A DNA stretch of 64,000 nt from an uncultured Ruminococcus sp. (GCF_946415235.1 NZ_CAMKRR010000005.1:46604-110603), one strand, 5' to 3'. Counted from the stretch's first letter, positions 20,901-29,266 are shown. Numbers and translations are program-made. Notes: generated by a model from the letters alone, not told the origin.

Positions 20901-20940
20901 CGCAAGAAAAGACCCCGTTGTTGCACTCAGAACAGAATGA
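17938..20940 (+). CDS. ABC transporter, fused ATPase-permease (MacB-like, FtsX-type permease)
   Basis: Walker A LGHSGCGKTTLLNIIGG; signature MSGGQMQRVAIARAL; Walker B ILLADEPTGALDSET; C-terminal FtsX-like TREIGILRAIGASKRNVRTVFNAE. Start chosen at 17938 (RBS gcagggga); the ORF track uses GTG 17878. Confidence 0.9.
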   Translation: MLQLKDIVKEYGSGENVVSALQGVSLTFRESEFVAILGHSGCGKTTLLNIIGGLDHYTSGDLIINGVSTKEYKDRDWDAYRNHSIGFIFQSYNLIPHQSVLSNVELALTISGISKSERRKRAKEALEKVGLGDQLHKKPNQMSGGQMQRVAIARALINDPDILLADEPTGALDSETSLQVMELLKEIASDRLVIMVTHNPELADKYATRIVKIKDGRITGDSDPYSGEKSEKGKKKKEKTVKSKEKTDKKKKRVSMSFGTAVSLSLNNLLTKKGRTVLTAFAGSIGIIGIALILALSTGINELIDSIQEETLSSYPLEILRENTDTSGMIEALMNKQEEYDSREFRDDTVYANTQVYDMFNSFNASAKQINNMKDFKTFLDNDSVIKEKSNAVSYGYDLKMPVFTKSPSGEIIKVDFMDMYSKALGMGESDIMTASMNNPMAGMEMQAFGLNVMEQLLPGENGEPVNDIVKEQYELVDGSWPENYDETVVVLTRNNEIPDIIVYALGLKDQEGFNEKLKAIMSNQEITDYGQLEWSLDEIKEKKFKMILPCEYYQKEIVGNGYNDLTSTQTGLDYLFSSDDIGSDIKIVGFIRPREGVKAPMLKSYVAYTHLLTDHVIEKTNSSDIVRAQLKDHENDIVSGKKFMTDDYAEPTPEEKAETAKSFIKNADTDTKADIFRLVAAQPDPKQADAQVAEALKDFDRNEFIKQITEMYSAELGVDASQVTAFVSQMSDEEIKSYAEQAIREQIAEQYAKMSQEQLGSLGNAELAAMLDNTEISLDNYGVIFEKYTPEEISSSSYDDVLKLLGVADEDDPSMVHIYASSFEDKDDIAAAIQRYNDGAKEADVIHYTDVVALLMSSVTGIISGISYLLIAFVGISLVVSSIMIGIITYISVLERTREIGILRAIGASKRNVRTVFNAETLLVGLAAGLIGIGVSVLLTIPINAIIHNVTSLDNLNAHVPVAGAVILVIISMVLTLIAGLIPAGVAARKDPVVALRTE

Positions 20941-20991
20941 TAAAAAAGGAATGTATATAGACGGCACACATAAAGCAGTTTATATGATTTA

Positions 20992-21032
20992 AAAATCAAA
21001 ACCACCCGTTCAACGCGGGTGGTTTTGATTTT
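20992..21032. terminator. Bidirectional intrinsic terminator
   Basis: aaaatcaaaaccacccg...cgggtggttttgatttt between convergent genes. Confidence 0.85.
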
Positions 21033-21067
21033 GTAAAATTCGGATTAAAAGTCTTTGGAAATAGGTT

Positions 21068-21099
21068 CGGGGAAAACTTTCCTCAGAAAGTTTTCCCCG
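21068..21099. repeat. Perfect inverted repeat cggggaaaactttc...gaaagttttccccg
   Basis: 14-nt arms, 4-nt loop; similar half-site at 17553. Confidence 0.8.
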
Positions 21100-21160
21100 A
21101 TAAATAACTTTAAACTTCTATAAAAGTGCCAAACTTATAGCAGCGTCCAATTTAAATTTA

Positions 21161-22306
21161 TTACTTCATGCCGTATTTTTTGAGAAGAGTTTCGATCTTA
21201 ATATGAGGATCGATTATCTTGCTGATAGATACATCATGATTGATAGCTTCAATGAAATAAGCGATATATTTGGAAACATCGACCTCGTGGAACCACTGTC
21301 TGCTGAGCAGCTCGGGAGTTCTGTATGTGAGGTTCGTACCGAATACACCGTCGATAGTGCCCTCCTCATACGCCTTGTCGAACTTTTCAAGGCCGTTTGT
21401 GAAGATAGCGTAAGTAGCGTAAGCGAAGATCCTTCCCGCATTCTTTTTCTTGAGAGCGGAAGCAACGTCGAGCATGGACTCACCCGATGAGATGATATCG
21501 TCCGAAACGAATATATCCTTGCCCTCAACGGGATTTCCGAGGTACTCATGAGCTACGATAGGATTGCGTCCGTTTACAATGGTGGAGTAGTCTCTTCTCT
21601 TGTAGAACATACCCATTTCAACGCCGAGAACGGAAGCATAGTACATATTTCTGTTGAGAGCGCCCTCATCGGGGCTTACGACCATGAACTTCTCCTTATT
21701 GAAGCTGATATCCTTTATGTCCTTGAGCATAGCCTTGAGGACCTGATAGGTAGGCATTACGTTATCAAAGCCCATAAGGGGTATAGCATTCTGAACTCTC
21801 GGGTCATGAGCATCGAAAGTAACGATATTGGATACGCCCATAGCTTCAAGCTCCTGGAGAGCGCAGGCACAGTCAAGTGATTCACGGTAGCTTCTTCTGT
21901 GCTGGCGTCCGCCGTAAAGAGTAGGCATAATGACAGTTATGCGGTGAGCCTTTCCGCTTGCCGCCTGGATTATTCTTTTAAGGTCCTGAAAATGGTCATC
22001 GGGAGACATAGCATTCTGCATTCCGAAATAATCATACTTTATGCTGTAGTTTCCCACGTCAACGATGATAAAAAGGTCCTTGCCGCGAATAGTAGACTTG
22101 ATAAATCCCTTTCCGTCGCCGGAAGAAAATCTCGGGCATTCGCTCTCAACGAGGAAAGTATCCACATTGATGCCGCCTTTTCCTGCCCAGTCAACGAGAT
22201 AATCGTCGATCTTCTTTCCCAGCTCTGTAACGCTGTTCATAGCGATAATGCCAATAGGTGCAACGTTGGAATCACTGCCGAATAAAATTTCACTTGAAGC
22301 TGTCAT
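21161..22306 (-). CDS. Ribose-phosphate pyrophosphokinase-like protein (divergent, 381 aa)
   Basis: VVSPDEGALNRNMYYASVLGVEMGMFYKRRDYS; VSDDIISSGESMLDVASALKKKNAGRIFAYATYAIF. Confidence 0.8.
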   Translation of the reverse strand: MTASSEILFGSDSNVAPIGIIAMNSVTELGKKIDDYLVDWAGKGGINVDTFLVESECPRFSSGDGKGFIKSTIRGKDLFIIVDVGNYSIKYDYFGMQNAMSPDDHFQDLKRIIQAASGKAHRITVIMPTLYGGRQHRRSYRESLDCACALQELEAMGVSNIVTFDAHDPRVQNAIPLMGFDNVMPTYQVLKAMLKDIKDISFNKEKFMVVSPDEGALNRNMYYASVLGVEMGMFYKRRDYSTIVNGRNPIVAHEYLGNPVEGKDIFVSDDIISSGESMLDVASALKKKNAGRIFAYATYAIFTNGLEKFDKAYEEGTIDGVFGTNLTYRTPELLSRQWFHEVDVSKYIAYFIEAINHDVSISKIIDPHIKIETLLKKYGMK

Positions 22307-22377
22307 AATACTGTTTTCGCACGTAAATACGCACGATACTCCTTTCGCTTTTTAGTCATTTTCGGTCAAAGCTCAGC

Positions 22378-22908
22378 TTACTTGCAGAAATACTCGATAT
22401 AGCGGTCAATATCCCCGCTGATTATCTCTTTCGCAATGTCTGCATGATCGACCTCGTTAACGGCTGTTGTTTTGTTTTCAAGTTCCTTGTAAACCTTGAA
22501 GAAATGTGTCATTTCATCAAAAATATGCTTTGGGAGCTCCTCGATATCCTTGTACATATTGTAATTCGGATCCTCAAACGGTATGGCAATGATCTTTTCA
22601 TCGCGGTGACCGTTATCGAGCATTCTGATAACTCCGATGGGATAGCATCTTACCAGAGTGAGCGGCATGAGCTGTTCCGAACAGAGCACCAGTACATCAA
22701 GGGGGTCATTGTCGTCTGAATAAGTCCTTGGGATAAACCCGTAATTTGCAGGGTAATGAGTGGAAGTATAGAGGATACGGTCCATTTTTATAAGACCTGT
22801 TTCCTTGTCAAGCTCATACTTGATCTTGCTTCCCTTGCCGATCTCTATCACCGCTATAAAATCATCGGGAGTTATTCTCTTTGGACTGATCTTGTGCCAG
22901 ATATTCAT
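22378..22908 (-). CDS. ppa: Inorganic pyrophosphatase (family I)
   Basis: [55 protein letters not shown]; start chosen at MNIWHK. Confidence 0.92.
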   Translation of the reverse strand: MNIWHKISPKRITPDDFIAVIEIGKGSKIKYELDKETGLIKMDRILYTSTHYPANYGFIPRTYSDDNDPLDVLVLCSEQLMPLTLVRCYPIGVIRMLDNGHRDEKIIAIPFEDPNYNMYKDIEELPKHIFDEMTHFFKVYKELENKTTAVNEVDHADIAKEIISGDIDRYIEYFCK

Positions 22909-23275
22909 AAATTCCCTCCAAAGGAAACTGACCGTACACATCGGTACGGACACAGAAATATTGATAAAGCCATTAAGTATGACGTTATCCCCTACTAATT
23001 AGTATACCATTTTTTTGAGATTTGTCAATATACGCTTTCATTTTCAGCATTTATTATAAATTATCAGAAAATCATGAAGTTTTTTCGTCTTTTAGCCTTT
23101 GCACCGAGAAAATTCGGATATTTAACAATATTCCTAAAAAAAGCCGTTTTATTAATAAAACGTGAATATTGCTAATGAATATTATATTATATTTCTCTTG
23201 CTTTTTGTGTAAAAATATAGTAAAATATATTTGTATTATTTCGTTTAGGATACTTTGAGGGGGATGAAATTCTTT

Positions 23276-25207
23276 ATGATTGGTTCAAGGATCGCAGTAA
23301 TAATCGAAGAGATCGGTCAAAGCTATCAAAGCACCATTTTAAGCGGAATAAATCAGGGTGCAAAGGAATTTGGCTTAAACATCGCAGCTTTCACCTCTTT
23401 CAGCGGCGATATGGATAATCCTCGCCATGACATGGGCGAATTCAATATTTTCAGCCTTTCCGACTTCAAGGACTTTGACGGCGCGATACTTCTCACAAAC
23501 ACTCTTTCATACAAGCCCGTTGTCAATGACATTATCGAAAGGATAAAAAGGGCGGGTATACCGACAGTCAGCATCGACAACGATATAAAGGGCTTTTATT
23601 ACATCGGAAGCGACAACTTCTCGGCAATGCGGAGCATCACCGAGCATATGATAAATGTCCACGGATTTACAAGATTTGCATATATCTCAGGTCCCGGAGG
23701 CAACCCCGAAAGCTCCGAAAGGCTTGCGGGCTTCTGCACAGCCCTTGAGGAAAAGGGGCTTGAAATATCCGACGGCGCCATATTCTACGGAGATTTCCGT
23801 CCTCCCTCGGGAAAGATCGCTGTTGAGCACTTCCTTGAGGAGCTTCCCGAGCTTCCGCAGGCAATAATATGTGCCAACGATGTGATGGCTGCTTCCGCCA
23901 TAGCGGCGCTCAGAGCCAACGGCTACAGCGTCCCTGACGATATAGCCGTAACAGGCTTCGACAACACATACAACACCCATAACTACCTTGTAGAGCTCAC
24001 GTCCGTTGACCGTCCTCTTGAGCTTTCGGGACTTCTCGCCTGCCAGATGCTGTACAATCATCTCAACAAGATCCCGCAGGACAGAAAGCTCCTGCTGAAT
24101 ATGACTCCGCATTTTACCGAGAGCTGCGGCTGCTCACACAATGCGCTTTCCGATGTCACCGAGCTCAAGGAGCTCAATTTCAGAAATTATACCAATTTCG
24201 AGAACGTACAGATATATATGGCAGTCCTTAACCGTATGTCCACGCAGCTTCTTGCCTGCAACAGCTTTGACGACTATATATGCACACTGAAAAAAGCCGC
24301 ATCGGAAATACGTCCCGATGAGTTTTACTTCTGTCTGTGCGACAACTGGAACATCGAATCGGCTATAGACACTTCCATGACACTCGACGGAGTTGACAAC
24401 TCAGTACCCATGGCGTACACAGATGAAGTCACGATACCCATAGCCTATGTCAACGGTCACTTTATCCACTGTGACAAGCTGAAATCGAAGAAGGTCTTTC
24501 CGCCGCCTGCGAAAAACGGCAAAGCGGGAAAGCTTTACTACATCACTCCCCTTCATTTCGGCGAACGCTGTCTCGGATACATGATAATCCGAAGCTCGCG
24601 GCTTGAGCTCCAGAACATAATGTTTGAGACATTCGTAATAAACGTATGCAACTCTCTCGAAAACATGAGAAAGCTGATGTGCCTTGAATACGCCGTAAAA
24701 CGCCTCGGCAACCTGTACGTGCAGGATACCTTCTCGGGTATTTACAACCGCAACGGCTTTGTCCACGCTACAAACGACATCTATCACGAATGTATCGAAA
24801 AGCAGCATGAGATCATGCTTATGTTCATTGACCTTGACGGGCTGAAAAACATAAACGACACTTTCGGTCACAGCACAGGCGACAAGGCAATATGCTGCAT
24901 CGCGGATGTGCTCAGGGAGTCCTGCTGCAGCGGAGAGATTTTCTGCCGTTTCGGCGGTGACGAGTTCATAGTGTTCGGTGCAGACTATACACAGGAAATG
25001 GCTGACGACCTTAATGCCGTAATACAGAACAATATCAAGCACATCAACGACAGTGCCATATACCCGTTCACTCTGAGTGCAAGTGCAGGCTTTGTTATCG
25101 CGACCCCAAAGGTCGGAAAAGATATCTTCTACTTTGTGACCGAAGCCGACAAGAAGATGTACAACGAAAAACGCAAGAAAAAGCACTCACAATACCTGAA
25201 ATCATAG
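23276..25207 (+). CDS. LacI-type periplasmic-binding-like sensor domain fused to GGDEF diguanylate cyclase
   Basis: N-terminal IAVIIEEIGQSYQSTILSGINQGAKEFG ... AIICANDVMAASAIAALRANGYSVPDDIAVTGFDNT; C-terminal LMFIDLDGLKNINDTFGHSTGDKAI ... FCRFGGDEFIVFG. The start could also be 23264. Confidence 0.85.
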   Translation: MIGSRIAVIIEEIGQSYQSTILSGINQGAKEFGLNIAAFTSFSGDMDNPRHDMGEFNIFSLSDFKDFDGAILLTNTLSYKPVVNDIIERIKRAGIPTVSIDNDIKGFYYIGSDNFSAMRSITEHMINVHGFTRFAYISGPGGNPESSERLAGFCTALEEKGLEISDGAIFYGDFRPPSGKIAVEHFLEELPELPQAIICANDVMAASAIAALRANGYSVPDDIAVTGFDNTYNTHNYLVELTSVDRPLELSGLLACQMLYNHLNKIPQDRKLLLNMTPHFTESCGCSHNALSDVTELKELNFRNYTNFENVQIYMAVLNRMSTQLLACNSFDDYICTLKKAASEIRPDEFYFCLCDNWNIESAIDTSMTLDGVDNSVPMAYTDEVTIPIAYVNGHFIHCDKLKSKKVFPPPAKNGKAGKLYYITPLHFGERCLGYMIIRSSRLELQNIMFETFVINVCNSLENMRKLMCLEYAVKRLGNLYVQDTFSGIYNRNGFVHATNDIYHECIEKQHEIMLMFIDLDGLKNINDTFGHSTGDKAICCIADVLRESCCSGEIFCRFGGDEFIVFGADYTQEMADDLNAVIQNNIKHINDSAIYPFTLSASAGFVIATPKVGKDIFYFVTEADKKMYNEKRKKKHSQYLKS

Positions 25208-25328
25208 CATAAGCCGCTGTCATTAAAGGCAGCGGCTAAAAAAAGCTTTGATTATGAACAAATTGTAAACTTTCGCTGCCTGTGATAGACTTGCTTTTGA
25301 TTACATGATATAATTAGAAAGTACTCAC

Positions 25329-25401
25329 GGGCCCGTAGCTCAGTTGGGAGAGCGCTGCGTTCGCAACGCAGAGGCCGAGGGTTCGATCCCCTTCGGGTCC
25401 A
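25329..25401 (+). tRNA. tRNA-Ala (anticodon CGC)
   Basis: Full 73-nt cloverleaf; anticodon loop TTCGCAA; T-loop GGTTCGATCCC; CCA not encoded. Confidence 0.95.
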
Positions 25402-25413
25402 TTCCGTATTTTT

Positions 25414-25441
25414 AAATGCTCCGTTATACCGGAGCATTTTT
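25414..25441 (+). terminator. Intrinsic terminator after tRNA-Ala
   Basis: aaatgctccg-ttatac-cggagcattt then T run. Confidence 0.8.
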
Positions 25442-25484
25442 ATGTGAGGGGGCTAAGCAGCATATCACTTTTGTGCCGGTCAGC

Positions 25485-25513
25485 TTGACACTAATACTAT
25501 GCTGTGATATAAT
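25485..25513 (+). promoter_or_regulatory. Promoter TTGACA-N17-TATAAT for AraC-family gene
   Basis: ttgaca 25485-25490, tataat 25508-25513. Confidence 0.8.
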
Positions 25514-25554
25514 AATGCTGTAATTCTTATCATGGATGGTGAACTTGCTTGAAA

Positions 25555-26340
25555 ATGGACGAGATAGGCTACAATCACAGACACAGCCGCGATTTCTGCG
25601 TAAACAGACCATATGGCACAAAAAGTTGGCTTCTGCTGATCGTAAAAACGCCTGCACACTTCCGTATTGCCAACAAAGATATCAAGACCTCTGCACATTC
25701 GATAATGATATACAGACCGTTCACTCCGCAGTATTACTATCCTGCCACAGATGAATACTTCGATGACTGGATGCACTTTTTCCCCAACGAAAAAGAGCAG
25801 CAGATGATGAACGATCTGAATATACCCTTCGATCGTCCCGTCAACATAGCGGATATCACTGATATGTCCGAAATGATAAGGAGTATGTGTTTCGAGCATT
25901 ACTCGTCAAGTCCGTATAAGGAGCGTTCCATCGACCTTTATTTCCAGCTCCTCATGCTGAAGATATCGGAAAAGGTCAGAAGAATGGCGAATGTAGCCGA
26001 AAGGAACGAGAGCATCTATTCCGAAAAACTCATATGGATACGTCAGTCCATATATCGCTGGCCGAGCCGTGATTACTCCATTGACGATATGGCAAAGGAG
26101 CTTTCTCTCAGCCGTTCACGCTTTCAGCACCTGTATACCGAGACCTTCGGCGTCAGTGTCAACAAGGACGTTATCACGAGCCGCCTCAACAAGGCAGCAG
26201 AGCTTCTGAAAACCACCGATCTCTCGGTAAAGGACGTCGGTGTGAACGTCGGATACGGAAATACATCATATTTTGTAAAGCTCTTCGGAAGCTTCTTCGG
26301 ACAAACGCCCCTCCAGTACAAACAGACCGAGACAAAATAA
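25555..26340 (+). CDS. AraC-family transcriptional regulator
   Basis: C-terminal double HTH: YSIDDMAKELSLSRSRFQHLYTETFGVSVNKDVITSRLNKAAELLKTTDLSVKDVGVNVGYGNTSYFVKLFGSFFGQTPLQYK. Confidence 0.9.
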   Translation: MDEIGYNHRHSRDFCVNRPYGTKSWLLLIVKTPAHFRIANKDIKTSAHSIMIYRPFTPQYYYPATDEYFDDWMHFFPNEKEQQMMNDLNIPFDRPVNIADITDMSEMIRSMCFEHYSSSPYKERSIDLYFQLLMLKISEKVRRMANVAERNESIYSEKLIWIRQSIYRWPSRDYSIDDMAKELSLSRSRFQHLYTETFGVSVNKDVITSRLNKAAELLKTTDLSVKDVGVNVGYGNTSYFVKLFGSFFGQTPLQYKQTETK

Positions 26341-26344
26341 AGAT

Positions 26345-26409
26345 ACGCCGTCAACAGGAACCTGCGTTCACACGTAATGTATACGTTCCGCTGCATCCTG
26401 TGACGGCGT
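26345..26409. terminator. Long convergent hairpin between AraC gene and TIR gene
   Basis: acgccgtcaacagga ... tcctgtgacggcgt arms. Confidence 0.65.
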
Positions 26410-28008
26410 TTATTTCAGTCTTTTTTCCTTTTTGTTTCCGAGCCCCGCAAGAACTGCAAATGTCAGTATTACAAGAACTGTAATGAGCAGTATCGCCCAC
26501 TTCGCTTTGAATCTTATTGCAGGAAAGAGCAGCAATCCCACTGCAGCTGCAATATAGGTCAGGAAACGGTTGCGTATAAGGACTCTTTTTCTTTCATAAG
26601 CCAGTCTTTCTTCCTTTTCGGACTCATGACGGCGGCGTATCGCATCAAGCTCGTTTTTCTCCTCATCTTCTATCTTTTCCTGCTCCTTTGCAAAGACAGC
26701 GTCGCGCACAGCGCTTACAAAGCGCTCATAAACCGTAGATATCCTGAGCTTATCATCTCCGTCGGCATATCCGACGGCTTTTTTTATGTTTTCGCCGAGC
26801 ATACTTCCGAGCTGTGCTTCAAATACCTCGTCGTCGGTAAAATCAAATCCGTACCGAAGTATATAATCATCAGCGAAGCTGCTAACCACTTCCTCAAGGA
26901 GCAGATCATTTCCGCTGCGGCAGCCGTTGAACGCAAGGAACTTCACAAAATGCGCCTGCCAGCACTCGGGAGCAGCATCAAGTATCATGTCGCTGTACTC
27001 CTCCGCAGCTTCAAAATCCTCGTCCGCAAGGAAAATATTCATTCTCCTTATGAGCTTTTCGGGAGTTGAACGCGCCGCAGCACCATGCTCGATATGATCG
27101 TCCTCCGCAATATCCGTGTTTGTCTTGATATACCTTATAAGCTCGGTAAGGAAGCTCATTTGCGAAACGTCCATTATTTTATGGTCGGACAGCTCCGCGG
27201 GAACATCTCCCGTATCCGTATCCTTTATGCAGGTGATAAGGAGCTTTCCGCTGTCCTTCATGGCAGCTGCCGCACATCTGCTCCATTCGCTCTTGAAGCC
27301 GTGCGCTTTAAAGCTTTCTTTTTCCGCACTTACAACAATGAGCACCGCCGCACAGTTTATGGCGGCACTTATATACGCTTCTGCGTCCTTTGACGCAATT
27401 TCACCTATAGTTTCGGGAGAATAGAAAACTCTCAGCCCCTCTTTGGTGAGCTGTTCATATATCTCACCTGCAATCAAACTGTCATCCGAAGCTTTTCCTT
27501 CATCGTCTGTTAAGCGGCAGCAGATATAAGCGTCATATCGTACTCCCGTACCTACACGCTCCAGCATTTCCTTTCTGAGCATTTCGATGGCGGATACCTC
27601 ACGGCGGTAGAATGCGCTCTGCTCCGAATCCGCAAGGCTCAGCGCCGTACAGCAGTCCTTGTCGTCTCTCAGAGAAGTGCTGTACGCTCTGTGACAGACA
27701 GGCAGCTTCATTCCCGAAACAGCCTCTTCCTCGTAAAGTATGCCGCAGCGGCACAGGACCTTTCCCCAGTAGCCCTCGGGCTCGTCAGGGAACTCCTCAC
27801 AGAGCTGGGAAAACAGCTTCTCGGCGCCCTCGAAATCCGTCTTGAAGCGAAGTCCGCAGGCCCTGTTGTATATCTCCGTGTATTTGTCCCCGTAAAGCTT
27901 CGGAACGGTCTGACGCGAGCCGCAGCACTCACATTCGCATATGCTTTTTTCCTCACATGGCGGAAGGAGCTTTCCGCACATTTTGCATACATATCCCACA
28001 GACTTCAC
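26410..28008 (-). CDS. Zinc-ribbon / TIR domain / C-terminal TM protein
   Basis: N-terminal CKMCGKLLPPCEEKSICECECCGSRQ; TIR-like YDAYICCRLTDDEG...EIYEQLTKEGLRVFYSPETI...DAEAYISAAINCAAVLIVVSAEKESFKAHGFKSEWSRC; C-terminal hydrophobic pair. Confidence 0.8.
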   Translation of the reverse strand: MKSVGYVCKMCGKLLPPCEEKSICECECCGSRQTVPKLYGDKYTEIYNRACGLRFKTDFEGAEKLFSQLCEEFPDEPEGYWGKVLCRCGILYEEEAVSGMKLPVCHRAYSTSLRDDKDCCTALSLADSEQSAFYRREVSAIEMLRKEMLERVGTGVRYDAYICCRLTDDEGKASDDSLIAGEIYEQLTKEGLRVFYSPETIGEIASKDAEAYISAAINCAAVLIVVSAEKESFKAHGFKSEWSRCAAAAMKDSGKLLITCIKDTDTGDVPAELSDHKIMDVSQMSFLTELIRYIKTNTDIAEDDHIEHGAAARSTPEKLIRRMNIFLADEDFEAAEEYSDMILDAAPECWQAHFVKFLAFNGCRSGNDLLLEEVVSSFADDYILRYGFDFTDDEVFEAQLGSMLGENIKKAVGYADGDDKLRISTVYERFVSAVRDAVFAKEQEKIEDEEKNELDAIRRRHESEKEERLAYERKRVLIRNRFLTYIAAAVGLLLFPAIRFKAKWAILLITVLVILTFAVLAGLGNKKEKRLK

Positions 28009-28101
28009 CGCCTTTCATTACATGATATAAGTTTACGTACATATATTCCACATACTGATTATACCACAAAAAAGCCTTTTAAATCAAGCTTTTCCCATAT
28101 T

Positions 28102-28854
28102 TTACAGTCTGTACACATATTCGGCATTGCCGTGCATGAAAAGCTCCCGCTGCTCCTTTGTTATGTGAAGGCTTTCCGCAAAGCGCAGATGCGCTTCCTG
28201 TGAACAGCTGCCGAAATCAGAACCGAAAATAAACCTCTTTGGCATGGCATTGATCGCTTTTTCAATGGAAGCTTTTATTATCGGGCACTTTTCAGCATCA
28301 TCGGCCACGGAGGAAGTATCAAAGAAAACATTCCCACATTCTCCGAGGACCTCAAAGCAGTGCTCCGTTTCAGGGTAAAAGCAGTGGCAGTAAACAAAAG
28401 TGTTTTCCCTGCGTTTATTCGCAAGCTCCCGCATCTTTTCGGGAGCGGCATACTTATTATTATCCCAGCCAGTATGGAAAAGTACGGGAACTCTGAACTC
28501 AGCAGCGAGATCGTACACAGTAAAAAGCGCGCTGTCGGTGCAGTAAAAATGCTCATGTCCCGTATAGACCTTCAGCCCGATGATGTCACCGCTTTCAAGG
28601 AGCTCCCTGCAATACCTCAGCTGCTCCTCAAAGCTTATGAGCGGACTTATTCCTGCAATAACCTTAATAACGCCGTCGCCCTTAAAAAGCTCCGCACAGT
28701 CCCTTACAGAGCCGATAACGCTCTCGGTCTCGGAATCCGCAATAACAATACCTCTGTCAACGCCGTTTCTGCTCATTTCATCAAGCAGAGCCTGCTTTTT
28801 TGCAGGAAAGTCGGAAGGATCGACGGGAAGATGCAAATGTGAATCAATTACCAT
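28102..28854 (-). CDS. Amidohydrolase-family (TIM-barrel) metal-dependent hydrolase
   Basis: MVIDSHLHLP; ...LKVYTGHE...VLFHTGWDN; FIFGSDFGSC. Confidence 0.8.
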   Translation of the reverse strand: MVIDSHLHLPVDPSDFPAKKQALLDEMSRNGVDRGIVIADSETESVIGSVRDCAELFKGDGVIKVIAGISPLISFEEQLRYCRELLESGDIIGLKVYTGHEHFYCTDSALFTVYDLAAEFRVPVLFHTGWDNNKYAAPEKMRELANKRRENTFVYCHCFYPETEHCFEVLGECGNVFFDTSSVADDAEKCPIIKASIEKAINAMPKRFIFGSDFGSCSQEAHLRFAESLHITKEQRELFMHGNAEYVYRL

Positions 28855-28883
28855 AAAGATACTCCTTTCAGTTTCAAGGTGTG

Positions 28884-28910
28884 AAAAAAAAACCGCAGAT
28901 CACTCTGCGG
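28884..28910 (-). terminator. Intrinsic terminator upstream of the amidohydrolase
   Basis: Minus strand ccgcag-agtgat-ctgcgg followed by a T run. Confidence 0.85.
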
Positions 28911-29085
28911 CAGCTTACGATTATATGCAGAGCGATCAATTTTACAGCACAATAAGACCGCTTCCGCAGTCACTGCACATTAAATTCTGATCGTCCGCAC
29001 TTTCCGACACATACGCTTACCGCTCCTGCGGCAGCCGTAACTTCGGGAGTATCACTTCCCTTTCGATTATTCGCCCTATACTTAC

Positions 29086-29114
29086 ATATTACAACAATAT
29101 CCTTCAAAAGTCAA
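29086..29114 (-). promoter_or_regulatory. Promoter TTGACT-N17-TAATAT reading toward amidohydrolase
   Basis: Minus strand ttgact 29114-29109, taatat 29091-29086, spacer 17. Confidence 0.7.
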
Positions 29115-29266
29115 GTTTTTTCTCCATGAACCTTGCTATTTTATTTATTATATGTTATACTTATAAATGGTTTTTCGAGCATATTTGACATAATAAGTGC
29201 AAAAATAAAGTATATCGGCTTATTCCGACATTGGTCAGCCAATTTAAAAGAACGAAAGGTATAAAG

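Noticed and set aside
24401-25186. 261-aa minus ORF
   Set aside because: Antisense to the GGDEF domain; no recognisable motif.
25212-25237. Hairpin agccgctg...cagcggct after the GGDEF gene as a + strand terminator
   Set aside because: It is followed by an A run, not a T run, on the + strand, so it is not a convincing intrinsic terminator in that direction.
25252-25437. 61-aa minus ORF containing TRRGSNPRPLRCERSALPTELRA
   Set aside because: Typical spurious translation of a tRNA gene (tRNA-Ala at 25329-25401).
27691-28203. 170-aa + ORF
   Set aside because: Antisense to the TIR gene and its upstream region; no RBS or domain evidence.
28910-29080. Cobalamin riboswitch candidate (AAAGGGAA...GCCGCAGGAGCGG)
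   Set aside because: Only a loose resemblance; the conserved B12-box and other signature blocks are not present as far as I can read.
28942-29107. Possible frameshifted small zinc-ribbon gene (CVGKCGRSEF / MCSDCGSGLIVL in two frames)
   Set aside because: Needs a frame change and has a CX3C rather than CX2C first knuckle. The regulatory leader reading explains the promoter, paired segments and terminator better; not fully excluded.
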